This document shows, one piece after another, positions 7,334-14,880 of a stretch of 19,510 bases of DNA (positions within the stretch are counted from its first letter, which is position 1; each line of letters opens with the position of its first letter). Below the pieces are notes generated by a model. That model was not told the DNA's origin. It worked only from the letters and a program-made list of their open reading frames with translations, and searched no databases. This stretch comes from Lachnoclostridium sp. UBA3262. Its GTDB lineage: Bacteria; Bacillota; Clostridia; Lachnospirales; Lachnospiraceae. Where the stretch lies: the NCBI GenBank assembly GCA_002362575.1, contig DEUM01000055.1, forward strand, positions 1 through 19,510, in the 5' to 3' direction. Both the position numbers and the translations under genes were made by a program.

Positions 7334-7912
7334 ATGATAAAATATTTTAATCCCAGCCAGAACCAGTCTCTCTATGATTTCACAGCAGACTTGCAGGACC
7401 TGCTCGAAAAACATGATTATATGAACCGGGAAATCGTTCTTATCTGTATCGGCTCTGACCGCGCTACCGGCGACTGTCTCGGTCCTATCGTCGGGCATAA
7501 GCTCCGGCTTCACGAACAGCGCTTTCATAAAAAAGGCTTCCATCTCTATGGCACACTGGAAAAACCCATCCATGCCAAAAATCTGGAAGCTACCGTAGGT
7601 TTTATTCAATTGTATCATCCGGGTGCACTGATTATCGCCATTGACGCCTCGCTTGGCGTTTCCAACCACGTCGGCTACATCACACTGGGCGAGGGCCCGC
7701 TCAATCCGGGCGTCGGAGTGGATAAAAATCTGCCTGCTGTCGGCGACATCTTTATCACTGGCATTGTCAACCTTTCCGGCTACGGCGGACAGCTGCTTCT
7801 TCAGACCACCCATCTGAATCTCGTCATGCAGCTGGCAGACTTTATTGCACTCGGGCTATACCGCTGTCTGCTCCGCTCAAAGTTCCGTCCTGCCCTCCAG
7901 CGCGCGGAATAA
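7334..7912 (+). CDS. yyaC: YyaC family spore protease-like protein
   Basis: The protein has 192 residues with the fold signature of YyaC/GPR-like and hydrogenase-maturation-type proteases: VLICIGSDRATGDCLGPIVG (residues 35-54) and ALIIAIDASLG (98-108). Acidic residues D47 and D104 are the likely active-site or metal-binding positions by family analogy. In Bacillus, YyaC is annotated as a sporulation protein related to the germination protease GPR; its substrate is not well known. An AGAAAGG ribosome site lies about 11 bases before ATG 7334. I could not resolve a convincing sporulation sigma-factor promoter upstream. The last 36 bases overlap the end of recR on the other strand. Its presence suggests the host makes spores. 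Confidence 0.88.
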   Translation: MIKYFNPSQNQSLYDFTADLQDLLEKHDYMNREIVLICIGSDRATGDCLGPIVGHKLRLHEQRFHKKGFHLYGTLEKPIHAKNLEATVGFIQLYHPGALIIAIDASLGVSNHVGYITLGEGPLNPGVGVDKNLPAVGDIFITGIVNLSGYGGQLLLQTTHLNLVMQLADFIALGLYRCLLRSKFRPALQRAE

Positions 7913-8476
7913 GGTCATCTCATCAATGAATTCCAGCGCGCCGCCTACCGGCACACCGCTGGCAATTCTCGTTACCCGTATACCCGCCTGTTTCACATAT
8001 TTGCTTATCCAAAGGGCTGTCGCCTCGCCCTCCACCGTTGAGTTTGTCGCCACGATTACCTCTGACACTTCCTCACGCTGGAGACGCTGCATCAGCTCTT
8101 TTAATTTTAAATTTTCCGGCTGAACCCCTACCATAGGGTTTACCGCCCCATGCAGAACATGGTATACACCGTTATACTGCCCCGTCTTTTCATAGGCCGC
8201 CAAATCACTCGGCTCCTCCACTACCATAATCGTAGACTGGTCGCGTTTCGGGTTACTGCAAATCTGGCAAATCTCCGTATCCGTCAGATTGTAACATTTT
8301 TTACAAAAACATATTTTCTTTCTCGCTGTCAAAATGCTGTCCGCCAGATGCTCAACCCTTTTCTCCGGCATGTTCAATATATGAAATGCCAGCCGCTGTG
8401 CCGACTTGGGGCCAATATTCGGAAGGCTCGCCAGTTCTTCAATCAGGCTGTTTATCGACTCACTGTAATAATTCAT
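7877..8476 (-). CDS. recR: Recombination mediator RecR
   Basis: RecR works with RecO and RecF to load RecA on gapped DNA. The 199-residue protein has a helix-hairpin-helix region (LASLPNIGPKSAQRLAFHIL, residues 15-34), a C4 zinc motif (C58, C61, C70, C73) and a Toprim domain from about 82 to 175 beginning IMVVEEPSDL. It closes with the usual EFIDEMTLFRALEGR end. Its ATG overlaps the stop of ybaB as TGATG (8478-8474), so the two are translationally coupled. It is the last gene of dnaX-ybaB-recR, a very widespread order. Its 3' end overlaps yyaC tail-to-tail, leaving no room for a separate terminator. Confidence 0.98.
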   Translation of the reverse strand: MNYYSESINSLIEELASLPNIGPKSAQRLAFHILNMPEKRVEHLADSILTARKKICFCKKCYNLTDTEICQICSNPKRDQSTIMVVEEPSDLAAYEKTGQYNGVYHVLHGAVNPMVGVQPENLKLKELMQRLQREEVSEVIVATNSTVEGEATALWISKYVKQAGIRVTRIASGVPVGGALEFIDEMTLFRALEGRTEL

Positions 8477-8832
8477 CAGAATGGGAATCCTCCACCCAGA
8501 TTCAAGCCTCCGGTAAGCGCTTCCATGGATTTCGTATTATCTTCTTCCAGCTTGCGGAGCGCTTCATTCGTTGCCGCCACAATCAAATCCTCCAGCATCT
8601 CAATATCATCCGGATCTACTACTTCTTCACTCAGCTTTACAGAAATAACTTCCTTCTTTCCGGAAACACGGACTGTCACGGCGCCACCTCCTGCGGTAGC
8701 CTCATACTCCTTTTCTTCCATTTCCTTCTGTGTTTCTTCCATCTGGCGCTGCATCCTCTGTGCCTGCTTCATCAGGTTATTCATGTTTCCAGGCATACCG
8801 CCTCCCGGAAATCCTCCACCACGTCTTGCCAT
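8476..8832 (-). CDS. YbaB/EbfC family nucleoid-associated protein
   Basis: A small DNA-binding protein of 118 residues. Its N-terminus is rich in glycine and arginine, followed by MNNLMKQAQRMQRQMEETQK (residues 17-36), the start of the family's long helix. The beta-rich middle reads AVTVRVSGKKEVISVKLSEE, then the conserved VVDPDDIEMLEDLIVAATNEA. YbaB proteins form dimers that bind DNA like tweezers and are linked to recombination and nucleoid structure. ATG 8832 is preceded by GGAGG at 10 bases. The gene lies 30 bases after dnaX and overlaps recR, so one transcript is likely. Often annotated ybaB. Confidence 0.96.
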   Translation of the reverse strand: MARRGGGFPGGGMPGNMNNLMKQAQRMQRQMEETQKEMEEKEYEATAGGGAVTVRVSGKKEVISVKLSEEVVDPDDIEMLEDLIVAATNEALRKLEEDNTKSMEALTGGLNLGGGFPF

Positions 8833-8862
8833 GTCTCAATTACCTCCGTTTTTTGTTTGATG

Positions 8863-10455
8863 TTATTCCATCATCTCTATCTCTACATTTTTTATTATAT
8901 TCCTGAGCTCAGGAAAGGTATTCAATTCCTGTCTGTTTTCCACAAACCGGACTTCCACCCGTATTTCCCTACCGGTCAGCTGTCCTGCTGCCTCGATTAG
9001 TTCTTCTTTATTTTCCTCTTTCTTAAAAAAGTCCGCCGGCGTCGCCTGTGAAAATGCCATAATGAGCTCTCCCGAATCCGAAACCGACAGCGTGACGTCA
9101 TTTAGCATCCCCTTTGCTACCGGATTCATCCGTCGCAAAATCTGCTGCCAGTTTGCCACGACCTCCCGCACATCCTCCGGCACCGCCTCCGGGCGGATTG
9201 CCTTCTTCGGGATCTCCGGCACCGCCTTTGCATCCCCGGATAACGTTCCGCCCTGCCCCGGTACCGCTGCTGTCAACGCCCCTGAAGCAATGGTCTCCTG
9301 CAGAGAATCATTTGCCTCCTCCAGATTGTGAAGCCGGTTGATAAGCGACTCATAGTCCTTTTCCATCTGGGGACGGCATAGCTTAATCAACGCCACCTCC
9401 AGCATGACACGCTTATTATTACTATATCTCATATCGTTTGCTAACGCAGAAAGAATACGGATATAACGAAAAATCATATCCACCTCTACCTGTTCTGCGT
9501 AGTTTTCCAGCTCCTGCAGATTTTCCTCCGACATATCCACGAGCTGCCCAACCTCATCTGCCGTTTTGACAACCAGAAGATTTCTCAGATACCAGACAAA
9601 CTCATTGACAAACTGTGTCAAATCCTTTCCCTGCTCTGTGACATTATTGACAACCGCAATCACATCTTCTACATGATTATGCACCAGTGCTTCCATCAAT
9701 TCGTGATACACCGCCTGATCAACTGCCCCAAGCACTTTCAAAACATTTTCGTATGTCAGCTTTTGCCCAAAATAAAAGGAAATGCACTGCTCTAAAAGAC
9801 TCAGCCCGTCACGCAGGGCGCCGTCCGCCTGCTTGGCAATGTATTGCAATGCCCTGTCCTCTGCCTCGATTCCCTCGGTATCCAGCAGCTCCCGCAGGCG
9901 CTCTGATATCGTTTCCACACGAATCCTCTTAAAATCATACCGCTGGCACCGCGACAAAATCGTCAGTGGTATTTTGTGCGCCTCCGTCGTCGCTAAAATA
10001 AAAATCAGGTATGAGGGCGGTTCCTCCAATGTCTTCAGCAGTGCATTAAAAGCACTTACCGACAGCATATGAACCTCATCAATAATATAAACCTTATATT
10101 TTCCCTCCGCAGGCGAATACTGGACTTCATCAATAACCTGCCGGATATCATCCACGCGGTTATTTGAAGCGGCGTCAATCTCTACGACATTCATAGACGT
10201 CTGGCTCTCAATCGCCCGGCACATGGCACACTCACCGCAAGGACCGTTCTCACCCGGATTTTCACAGTTTACTGCCTTTGCAAATATTTTTGCCACCGTC
10301 GTCTTTCCTGTTCCCCGTGTGCCGCAGAATAAATAGGCATGTCCAATGCGCTCCGCCCGAATCTGGTTATTCAGCGTCGTCACAATATGTTCCTGCCCCT
10401 TTACACTGGAAAAATCCTTCGGGCGGTATTTTCTGTATAATGCCTGATATGACAT
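8863..10455 (-). CDS. dnaX: DNA polymerase III subunit gamma/tau
   Basis: This is the clamp-loader ATPase that organises the replicative polymerase. The 530-residue protein opens MSYQALYRKYRPKDFSSVKG. It has the Walker A GTRGTGKT (45-52), a zinc motif of four cysteines (C64, C73, C76, C79), Walker B IIDEVHM (124-130), the sensor ATTE and the SRC arginine motif (168-170), then clamp-loader domain III and a tau-like C-terminal part with the DFFKKEEN region. ATG 10455 follows GGAGGGA. I see no obvious slippery-sequence signal for making a short gamma form. It heads the dnaX-ybaB-recR unit, 59 bases after the phosphofructokinase gene, and may be read from that gene's promoter as well. Confidence 0.98.
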   Translation of the reverse strand: MSYQALYRKYRPKDFSSVKGQEHIVTTLNNQIRAERIGHAYLFCGTRGTGKTTVAKIFAKAVNCENPGENGPCGECAMCRAIESQTSMNVVEIDAASNNRVDDIRQVIDEVQYSPAEGKYKVYIIDEVHMLSVSAFNALLKTLEEPPSYLIFILATTEAHKIPLTILSRCQRYDFKRIRVETISERLRELLDTEGIEAEDRALQYIAKQADGALRDGLSLLEQCISFYFGQKLTYENVLKVLGAVDQAVYHELMEALVHNHVEDVIAVVNNVTEQGKDLTQFVNEFVWYLRNLLVVKTADEVGQLVDMSEENLQELENYAEQVEVDMIFRYIRILSALANDMRYSNNKRVMLEVALIKLCRPQMEKDYESLINRLHNLEEANDSLQETIASGALTAAVPGQGGTLSGDAKAVPEIPKKAIRPEAVPEDVREVVANWQQILRRMNPVAKGMLNDVTLSVSDSGELIMAFSQATPADFFKKEENKEELIEAAGQLTGREIRVEVRFVENRQELNTFPELRNIIKNVEIEMME

Positions 10456-10514
10456 CGCTCAAATTCCCTCCATCGCCATCTCATGACGTTACTGTATTAC
10501 ATGACTGACCGCTT

Positions 10515-11588
10515 TTAGTCGCCGAAACTGATACCTAGGTTTTTTGCTTCCTTTATAATAGAAGAATTCGGATCTACCATTTTCAATTTTCCTGCCACCT
10601 CGCCGAGTGGAACCGGAATAATTTCATCATTTTTAAAGCCAACCATGTAGCCGTATTTTTCTTCCAGAATCAACTGTGCCGCTGCCGCGCCGAGACGGCT
10701 TGCAATCACGCGGTCATACGCACAAGGGCTTCCTCCCCTCTGGGTATGCCCCGGAACTGTAATACGAATTTCCTGTCCGGTGCGTTCTTCAATCTCTGCT
10801 CCAATTTTATAGGAAACGCTTGGGTACGGATTATTTTTCAGTTTTGCCTTCAGCTCTTTTTTCGACAAAGCGGCATCCTCTTTGGAAATCGCTCCCTCTG
10901 CCACAGCAAGGATTGAAAACCGTTTGCCGGCTTCGTTCCGCTTCTGAATCGCATCTACGACCGCATCAATATCATATGGGATTTCCGGGAGAAGAATAAC
11001 GTCCGCTCCCCCTGCAATACCTGCATGAAGCGTCAGCCAGCCAACCTTATGTCCCATTACTTCAACAATAAACACCCGTCCGTGGGAATACGCCGTTGTG
11101 TGAATACAGTCAATCGCATTTGTCGCAATATCCACTGCGCTCTGGAATCCGAATGTCATATCCGAACCCCATATATCATTATCTATCGTTTTCGGAAGAC
11201 TCACTACATTCAACCCTTCTTCACTCAGCATATTTGCCGATTTCTGGGTACCGTTGCCACCCAGAACGACTAAACAGTCCAACTTCATCTTATTATAGGT
11301 GTTTACCATAGCAAGAACCTTGTCCATTCCGTTGGCGTCCGGCTTTCTCATATTTTTAAACGGTTGTCTGGAAGAACCAAGAATCGTTCCTCCCTCCGTC
11401 AGAATTCCAGAGAAATCCGACGGCTTCATCTTCATGTATTTCTCATACATTAAACCTTTATATCCTTCTAAAATACCATAAATCTCAATATCCGGATCCG
11501 CATTGTAAAGTGTCTTTGCCACGCCGCGCATCGTAGCGTTCAGCGCCTGACAATCGCCACCACTGGTCAAAAAAGCTACTCTTTTCAT
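10515..11588 (-). CDS. 6-phosphofructokinase, mixed ATP/PPi signature
   Basis: The enzyme phosphorylates fructose 6-phosphate to the 1,6-bisphosphate in glycolysis. The 357-residue frame from ATG 11588 (7 bases behind AAGGAG) reads MKRVAFLTSGGDCQALNATM. The catalytic PKTIDND motif is at 132-138 with the base D136. Two positions separate ATP- from PPi-dependent enzymes. The one equal to E. coli G104 is glycine here (G113, ATP-like). The one equal to E. coli G124 is lysine (K133, PPi-like). The residue equal to D103, which helps bind Mg-ATP, is asparagine (N112), and the first motif reads GGDCQALN rather than GGDxPGxN. The phosphoryl donor is therefore uncertain. Later motifs (EVMGHKVGW, PGHTQRGGSP) are normal. 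The longer frame to 11624 is not favoured. Confidence 0.93.
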   Translation of the reverse strand: MKRVAFLTSGGDCQALNATMRGVAKTLYNADPDIEIYGILEGYKGLMYEKYMKMKPSDFSGILTEGGTILGSSRQPFKNMRKPDANGMDKVLAMVNTYNKMKLDCLVVLGGNGTQKSANMLSEEGLNVVSLPKTIDNDIWGSDMTFGFQSAVDIATNAIDCIHTTAYSHGRVFIVEVMGHKVGWLTLHAGIAGGADVILLPEIPYDIDAVVDAIQKRNEAGKRFSILAVAEGAISKEDAALSKKELKAKLKNNPYPSVSYKIGAEIEERTGQEIRITVPGHTQRGGSPCAYDRVIASRLGAAAAQLILEEKYGYMVGFKNDEIIPVPLGEVAGKLKMVDPNSSIIKEAKNLGISFGD

Positions 11589-11634
11589 AACTGGTCTCCT
11601 TCCATAATTTTCATAAAAAAACAATTCCTATAAT

Positions 11635-11663
11635 ATTCTACCCCATTTTTCATTTTATCGCAA
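11635..11663 (-). promoter_or_regulatory. Sigma-A promoter of the phosphofructokinase gene
   Basis: Minus strand TTGCGA (11663-11658), 17-base spacer, TAGAAT (11640-11635). The leader to the ATG is about 40 bases. The 50-base dyad at 11676-11725 lies immediately upstream. Confidence 0.75.
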
Positions 11664-11675
11664 CGAGAAAAAGAG

Positions 11676-11725
11676 AAATCAGTTGCATTTTCTACTTGGA
11701 TATATTAAAATGAAATTACTGATTT
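11676..11725. promoter_or_regulatory. Two-part inverted repeat in the divergent pfk-isomerase spacer
   Basis: AAATCAGT (11676-11683) pairs with ACTGATTT (11718-11725), and inside it CATTTT (11686-11691) pairs with AAAATG (11707-11712). The nested arms suggest paired binding sites for a dimeric regulator between two divergent promoters. No regulator gene is visible in the window. Confidence 0.45.
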
Positions 11726-11733
11726 TTGTTATA

Positions 11734-11758
11734 AAGCCCACCCGGCAGACATGGGCTT
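11734..11758. promoter_or_regulatory. Operator-like inverted repeat at the isomerase promoter
   Basis: AAGCCCA (11734-11740) and TGGGCTT (11752-11758) are perfect 7-bp arms around 11 bases. They overlap the expected -35 area of a TATAAT at 11768-11773, with CAGACA at 11746-11751 as a possible -35. There is no T-run after it on the plus strand, so an operator or leader hairpin is more likely than a terminator. Confidence 0.45.
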
Positions 11759-11795
11759 AAAACGAAATATAATATGAAAGGATGGTTTACAAAAT

Positions 11796-13289
11796 ATGAC
11801 AAACAACATGCCTAAAACGAAAATTGGAATTGTGGCTGTCAGCCGCGACTGTTTCCCGGAGTCTCTCTCCGTAAACAGAAGAAAAGCTTTAGTTGAGGCT
11901 TACAACAAAAAATATGACGCAGAAGACATTTATGAGTGCCCAATCTGCATCGTAGAAAGCGAGATTCACATGGTTCAGGCGCTGGAAGATATCAAGAAAG
12001 CCGGATGTGATTCCCTCGTTGTCTATCTTGGAAACTTCGGACCGGAAATTGCCGAGACACTTCTCGCTAAACATTTCGATGGCCCTGTTATGTTCTGTGC
12101 GGCAGCTGAAGAAACTTCTAAAGATGGCGGTCTGGTTCAGGGACGTGGAGACGCATACTGCGGTATGCTGAATGCCAGCTACAATCTGAAATTAAGAAAC
12201 GTAAAGGCTTACATACCAGAGTATCCAGTAGGAACAGCTGAGGAATGTGCTGATATGATTCATGAATTCGTACCGATTGCACGCACGATTGTAGCATTAA
12301 ACAACCTGAAGATTATCAGCTTTGGACCTCGTCCACTCAACTTCCTTGCTTGTAATGCTCCGATTAAGCAGCTTTACAATCTGAATGTTGAGATTGAAGA
12401 AAACTCCGAATTAGACTTGTTTGAAGCATTCAATAACCACGCTGGCGATTCCCGTATTCCTGAGGTTGTTGCCGACATGGAAAAAGAGCTTGGCACAGGT
12501 AACAAAAAGCCGGAAATCCTTGAGAAACTTGCTCAGTATGAGCTGACACTTCTTGACTGGATAGAGGAGCATAAAGGCTACCGCAAATACATTGCCATTG
12601 CCGGAAAATGCTGGCCGGCATTCCAGACACAGTTTGGTTTCGTTCCTTGCTATGTCAACAGCCGTCTGACCTCCAGAGGTATTCCAGTTTCCTGTGAGGT
12701 TGATATCTACGGATGCTTAAGTGAGTTCATCGGCTCTGTCATCAGCCAGGATGCCGTTACTCTCCTTGACATTAACAACTCCGTACCGTCAGATATTTAT
12801 GAGGAAGATATCAAGGGCAAATTCGACTACACTGCTACAGATGTATTTATGGGCTTCCACTGCGGAAACACAGCTTCCAGCAAGCTCTCCTTCTGTGAGA
12901 TGAAATACCAGATGATTATGGCTAGAAGCCTTCCGGTAGAGGTTACAAACGGAACTCTCGAGGGTGATATCGTTCCTGGCGATATTACATTCTTCCGTTT
13001 ACAGAGCACATCTGACGCAAAGATTCGTGCTTATATCGCAAACGGAGAAGTTCTTCCGGTTGCTACACGTTCCTTTGGTTCGATTGGTATTTTCGCTATC
13101 CCTGAAATGGGACGTTTCTACCGCCACGTATTGATTGAGGGCAACTATCCTCATCACGGTGCTGTAGCATTCGGTCATTACGGAAAAACTCTGTATGAGG
13201 TATTTAAGTATATTGGTGTTCCGGTTGAAGAAATCGGCTTTAACCAGCCAAAGGGTATGCTTTATAAGACAGAGAACCCATTCAAATAA
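11796..13289 (+). CDS. L-fucose/L-arabinose isomerase superfamily sugar isomerase
   Basis: This is a 497-residue aldose-ketose isomerase of the FucI/AraA fold. The N-terminal part (IGIVAVSRDCFPESL, residues 10-24; GCDSLVVYLGNFGPEIAETL, 70-89) is Rossmann-like. The C-terminal half has the likely metal-binding positions E301 (in CEVDIYG), D325 (in LLDINNS), H355 (in GFHCGN) and histidines near 453-461. These fit Mn-dependent isomerases of COG2407 type. A xylulokinase gene follows, so the product is probably a pentulose; D-xylose, D-arabinose and L-fucose remain possible substrates. The gene is not of the xylA family, which is unrelated in fold. AAAGGA precedes ATG 11796, and a TATAAT lies at 11768-11773. 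A hairpin separates it from xylB. Confidence 0.82.
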   Translation: MTNNMPKTKIGIVAVSRDCFPESLSVNRRKALVEAYNKKYDAEDIYECPICIVESEIHMVQALEDIKKAGCDSLVVYLGNFGPEIAETLLAKHFDGPVMFCAAAEETSKDGGLVQGRGDAYCGMLNASYNLKLRNVKAYIPEYPVGTAEECADMIHEFVPIARTIVALNNLKIISFGPRPLNFLACNAPIKQLYNLNVEIEENSELDLFEAFNNHAGDSRIPEVVADMEKELGTGNKKPEILEKLAQYELTLLDWIEEHKGYRKYIAIAGKCWPAFQTQFGFVPCYVNSRLTSRGIPVSCEVDIYGCLSEFIGSVISQDAVTLLDINNSVPSDIYEEDIKGKFDYTATDVFMGFHCGNTASSKLSFCEMKYQMIMARSLPVEVTNGTLEGDIVPGDITFFRLQSTSDAKIRAYIANGEVLPVATRSFGSIGIFAIPEMGRFYRHVLIEGNYPHHGAVAFGHYGKTLYEVFKYIGVPVEEIGFNQPKGMLYKTENPFK

Positions 13290-13346
13290 GATTTAAAGGG
13301 TAAAACTTTTTATATCTGATTTAATTGAATTATAAACAACCATAGT

Positions 13347-13376
13347 AAAGCGGCTCGCTTGCGAGTCGCTTTCTAT
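13347..13376 (+). terminator. Hairpin between isomerase and xylulokinase genes
   Basis: AAAGCGGCTCGC (13347-13358) pairs with GCGAGTCGCTTT (13361-13372), 12 bp with one G-T pair and a tiny loop, followed by only a broken T-run (TTTCTAT). It may be an incomplete terminator that lowers, rather than stops, transcription into xylB. Confidence 0.65.
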
Positions 13377-13399
13377 CAATGAACTTTCGGAGGTACATT

Positions 13400-14878
13400 A
13401 TGTATTACATTGGTGTTGATTTAGGAACATCCGCAGTAAAATTACTGCTTATGGAAGGCAATGGGAAAATCTGTAACATTGTTTCCAACGAATATCCATT
13501 ATCTTTCCCACAACCGGGCTGGTCAGAGCAAAAACCGGAGGATTGGTGGGACGCTGTCGTTGACGGTGTGAAAAAACTGGTAGACGGCTTCGATGCTTCG
13601 CAGGTAGCCGGCATTAGTTTTGGAGGCCAGATGCACGGCCTTGTTATTCTCGACAAGGAGGATAACGTAATCCGCCCGGCCATTCTCTGGAATGACGGAC
13701 GGACATCGAAAGAGACAAACTACTTAAATGATGTGATTGGTAAAGATAAATTATCGGAGTATACCGCAAACATTGCATTTGCCGGATTCACTGCTCCAAA
13801 GATTCTCTGGGTAAAGGAAAATGAGCCTGAGAATTTTACTAAAATTGCTAAAATTATGCTGCCAAAGGACTATATCGCCTACAAGATGACAGGCGTTCAC
13901 AGCTGCGACTATTCCGATGCTTCCGGCATGCTCCTTATGGATGTTAAAAACAAATGCTGGTCAAAGGAAATGATGGAAATCTGTGACGTCAAGGCAGAAC
14001 AGCTTCCGAAATTGTATGAAAGCTATGAAGTTACCGGCACTCTGACAGAGGAGGCCGCTTCCGCTTTAGGACTGACGACAAACTGTAAGGTTGCTGCCGG
14101 CGCAGGCGACAACGCTGCTGCCGCTGTCGGCACAGGAACAGTTGGCGATGGTGGATGTAATATTTCCCTCGGAACCTCCGGTACTATTTTCATCTCCAGC
14201 AAGGAGTTTGGCGTAGACCGTTTCAATGCCCTACATTCATTTGCACACGCGGACGGAAATTATCATCTGATGGGATGTATGCTGAGCGCTGCTTCCTGTA
14301 ATAAATGGTGGATGGATGAAATTATAGGGACAAAAGACTATGGCAAAGAGCAGGAACCGATTACAGATGACAAACTCGGCGTTAACAATGTATTCTATCT
14401 GCCATACCTGATGGGTGAGCGCTCCCCACACAACAATCCGGACGCAAGAGCTCTCTTTATCGGCATGTCTATGGATACAACGAGGGCCGACATGACACAG
14501 GCTGTGCTGGAGGGTGTTGCCTTTGCTATGCGTGACTGCTATGAGATTGCCAAAGACCTCGGCATCAACATTACCGAGACAAAAATCTGCGGCGGCGGCG
14601 CTAAGAGCCCTCTCTGGAGAAAAATCATGGCAAACGTGCTGAACATCAACGTGAACATCATTGAAAGCGAGGAAGGGCCGGGACTCGGCGGCGCTATGTT
14701 AGCTGCCGTAGCCTGCGGAGAATACTCCTCTGTTCAGGAAGCAGCTGACAAGATTGTCAAGGTTATCGGAACAGAAAAACCGGATGCTGCACTGGCTGCT
14801 AAGTATGATGAACGCTACAAGAAATTTAAAGAAATTTATCCTACAGTAAAAGCACTGTATGATACATTGAAGGGATAA
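13400..14878 (+). CDS. xylB: Xylulokinase
   Basis: The enzyme phosphorylates D-xylulose to xylulose 5-phosphate, which feeds the pentose phosphate pathway. The 492-residue FGGY-family protein has the N-terminal MYYIGVDLGTSAVKLLL (D6 in the nucleotide loop), the xylulokinase hallmark SFGGQMHGLVILD (GQMHG at 76-80), the catalytic aspartate D237 in GAGDNAA, the phosphate motif SLGTSGT and the C-terminal ICGGGAKSPLWRKIMAN. ATG 13400 follows GGAGG by 6 bases; the ATG at 13379 has no ribosome site and would add seven unusual residues. It stands after an isomerase of the FucI/AraA type, with which it presumably forms a two-step pathway. A lipoprotein gene starts 2 bases after its stop. Confidence 0.95.
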   Translation: MYYIGVDLGTSAVKLLLMEGNGKICNIVSNEYPLSFPQPGWSEQKPEDWWDAVVDGVKKLVDGFDASQVAGISFGGQMHGLVILDKEDNVIRPAILWNDGRTSKETNYLNDVIGKDKLSEYTANIAFAGFTAPKILWVKENEPENFTKIAKIMLPKDYIAYKMTGVHSCDYSDASGMLLMDVKNKCWSKEMMEICDVKAEQLPKLYESYEVTGTLTEEAASALGLTTNCKVAAGAGDNAAAAVGTGTVGDGGCNISLGTSGTIFISSKEFGVDRFNALHSFAHADGNYHLMGCMLSAASCNKWWMDEIIGTKDYGKEQEPITDDKLGVNNVFYLPYLMGERSPHNNPDARALFIGMSMDTTRADMTQAVLEGVAFAMRDCYEIAKDLGINITETKICGGGAKSPLWRKIMANVLNINVNIIESEEGPGLGGAMLAAVACGEYSSVQEAADKIVKVIGTEKPDAALAAKYDERYKKFKEIYPTVKALYDTLKG

Positions 14879-14880
14879 GC

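Noticed and set aside
9114..9341. Proline-rich 75-residue frame opposite dnaX
   Set aside because: It is the antisense shadow of the dnaX linker region with no ribosome site.
10456..10514. SRP RNA gene upstream of dnaX, as in many Firmicutes
   Set aside because: The gap is only 59 bases and has no SRP RNA-like stem or GNAR loop.
11589..11624. N-terminal extension of the phosphofructokinase
   Set aside because: It covers the AAGGAG ribosome site and the likely transcription start region; family proteins begin at MKRVAFLTSGG.
11664..11795. CcpA cre site in the sugar gene promoter region
   Set aside because: No stretch matches the TGNAAN-CG-NTNNCA pattern well enough to call.
13405..13683. 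92-residue frame opposite xylB
   Set aside because: Antisense shadow of a well-supported gene with strong family motifs.
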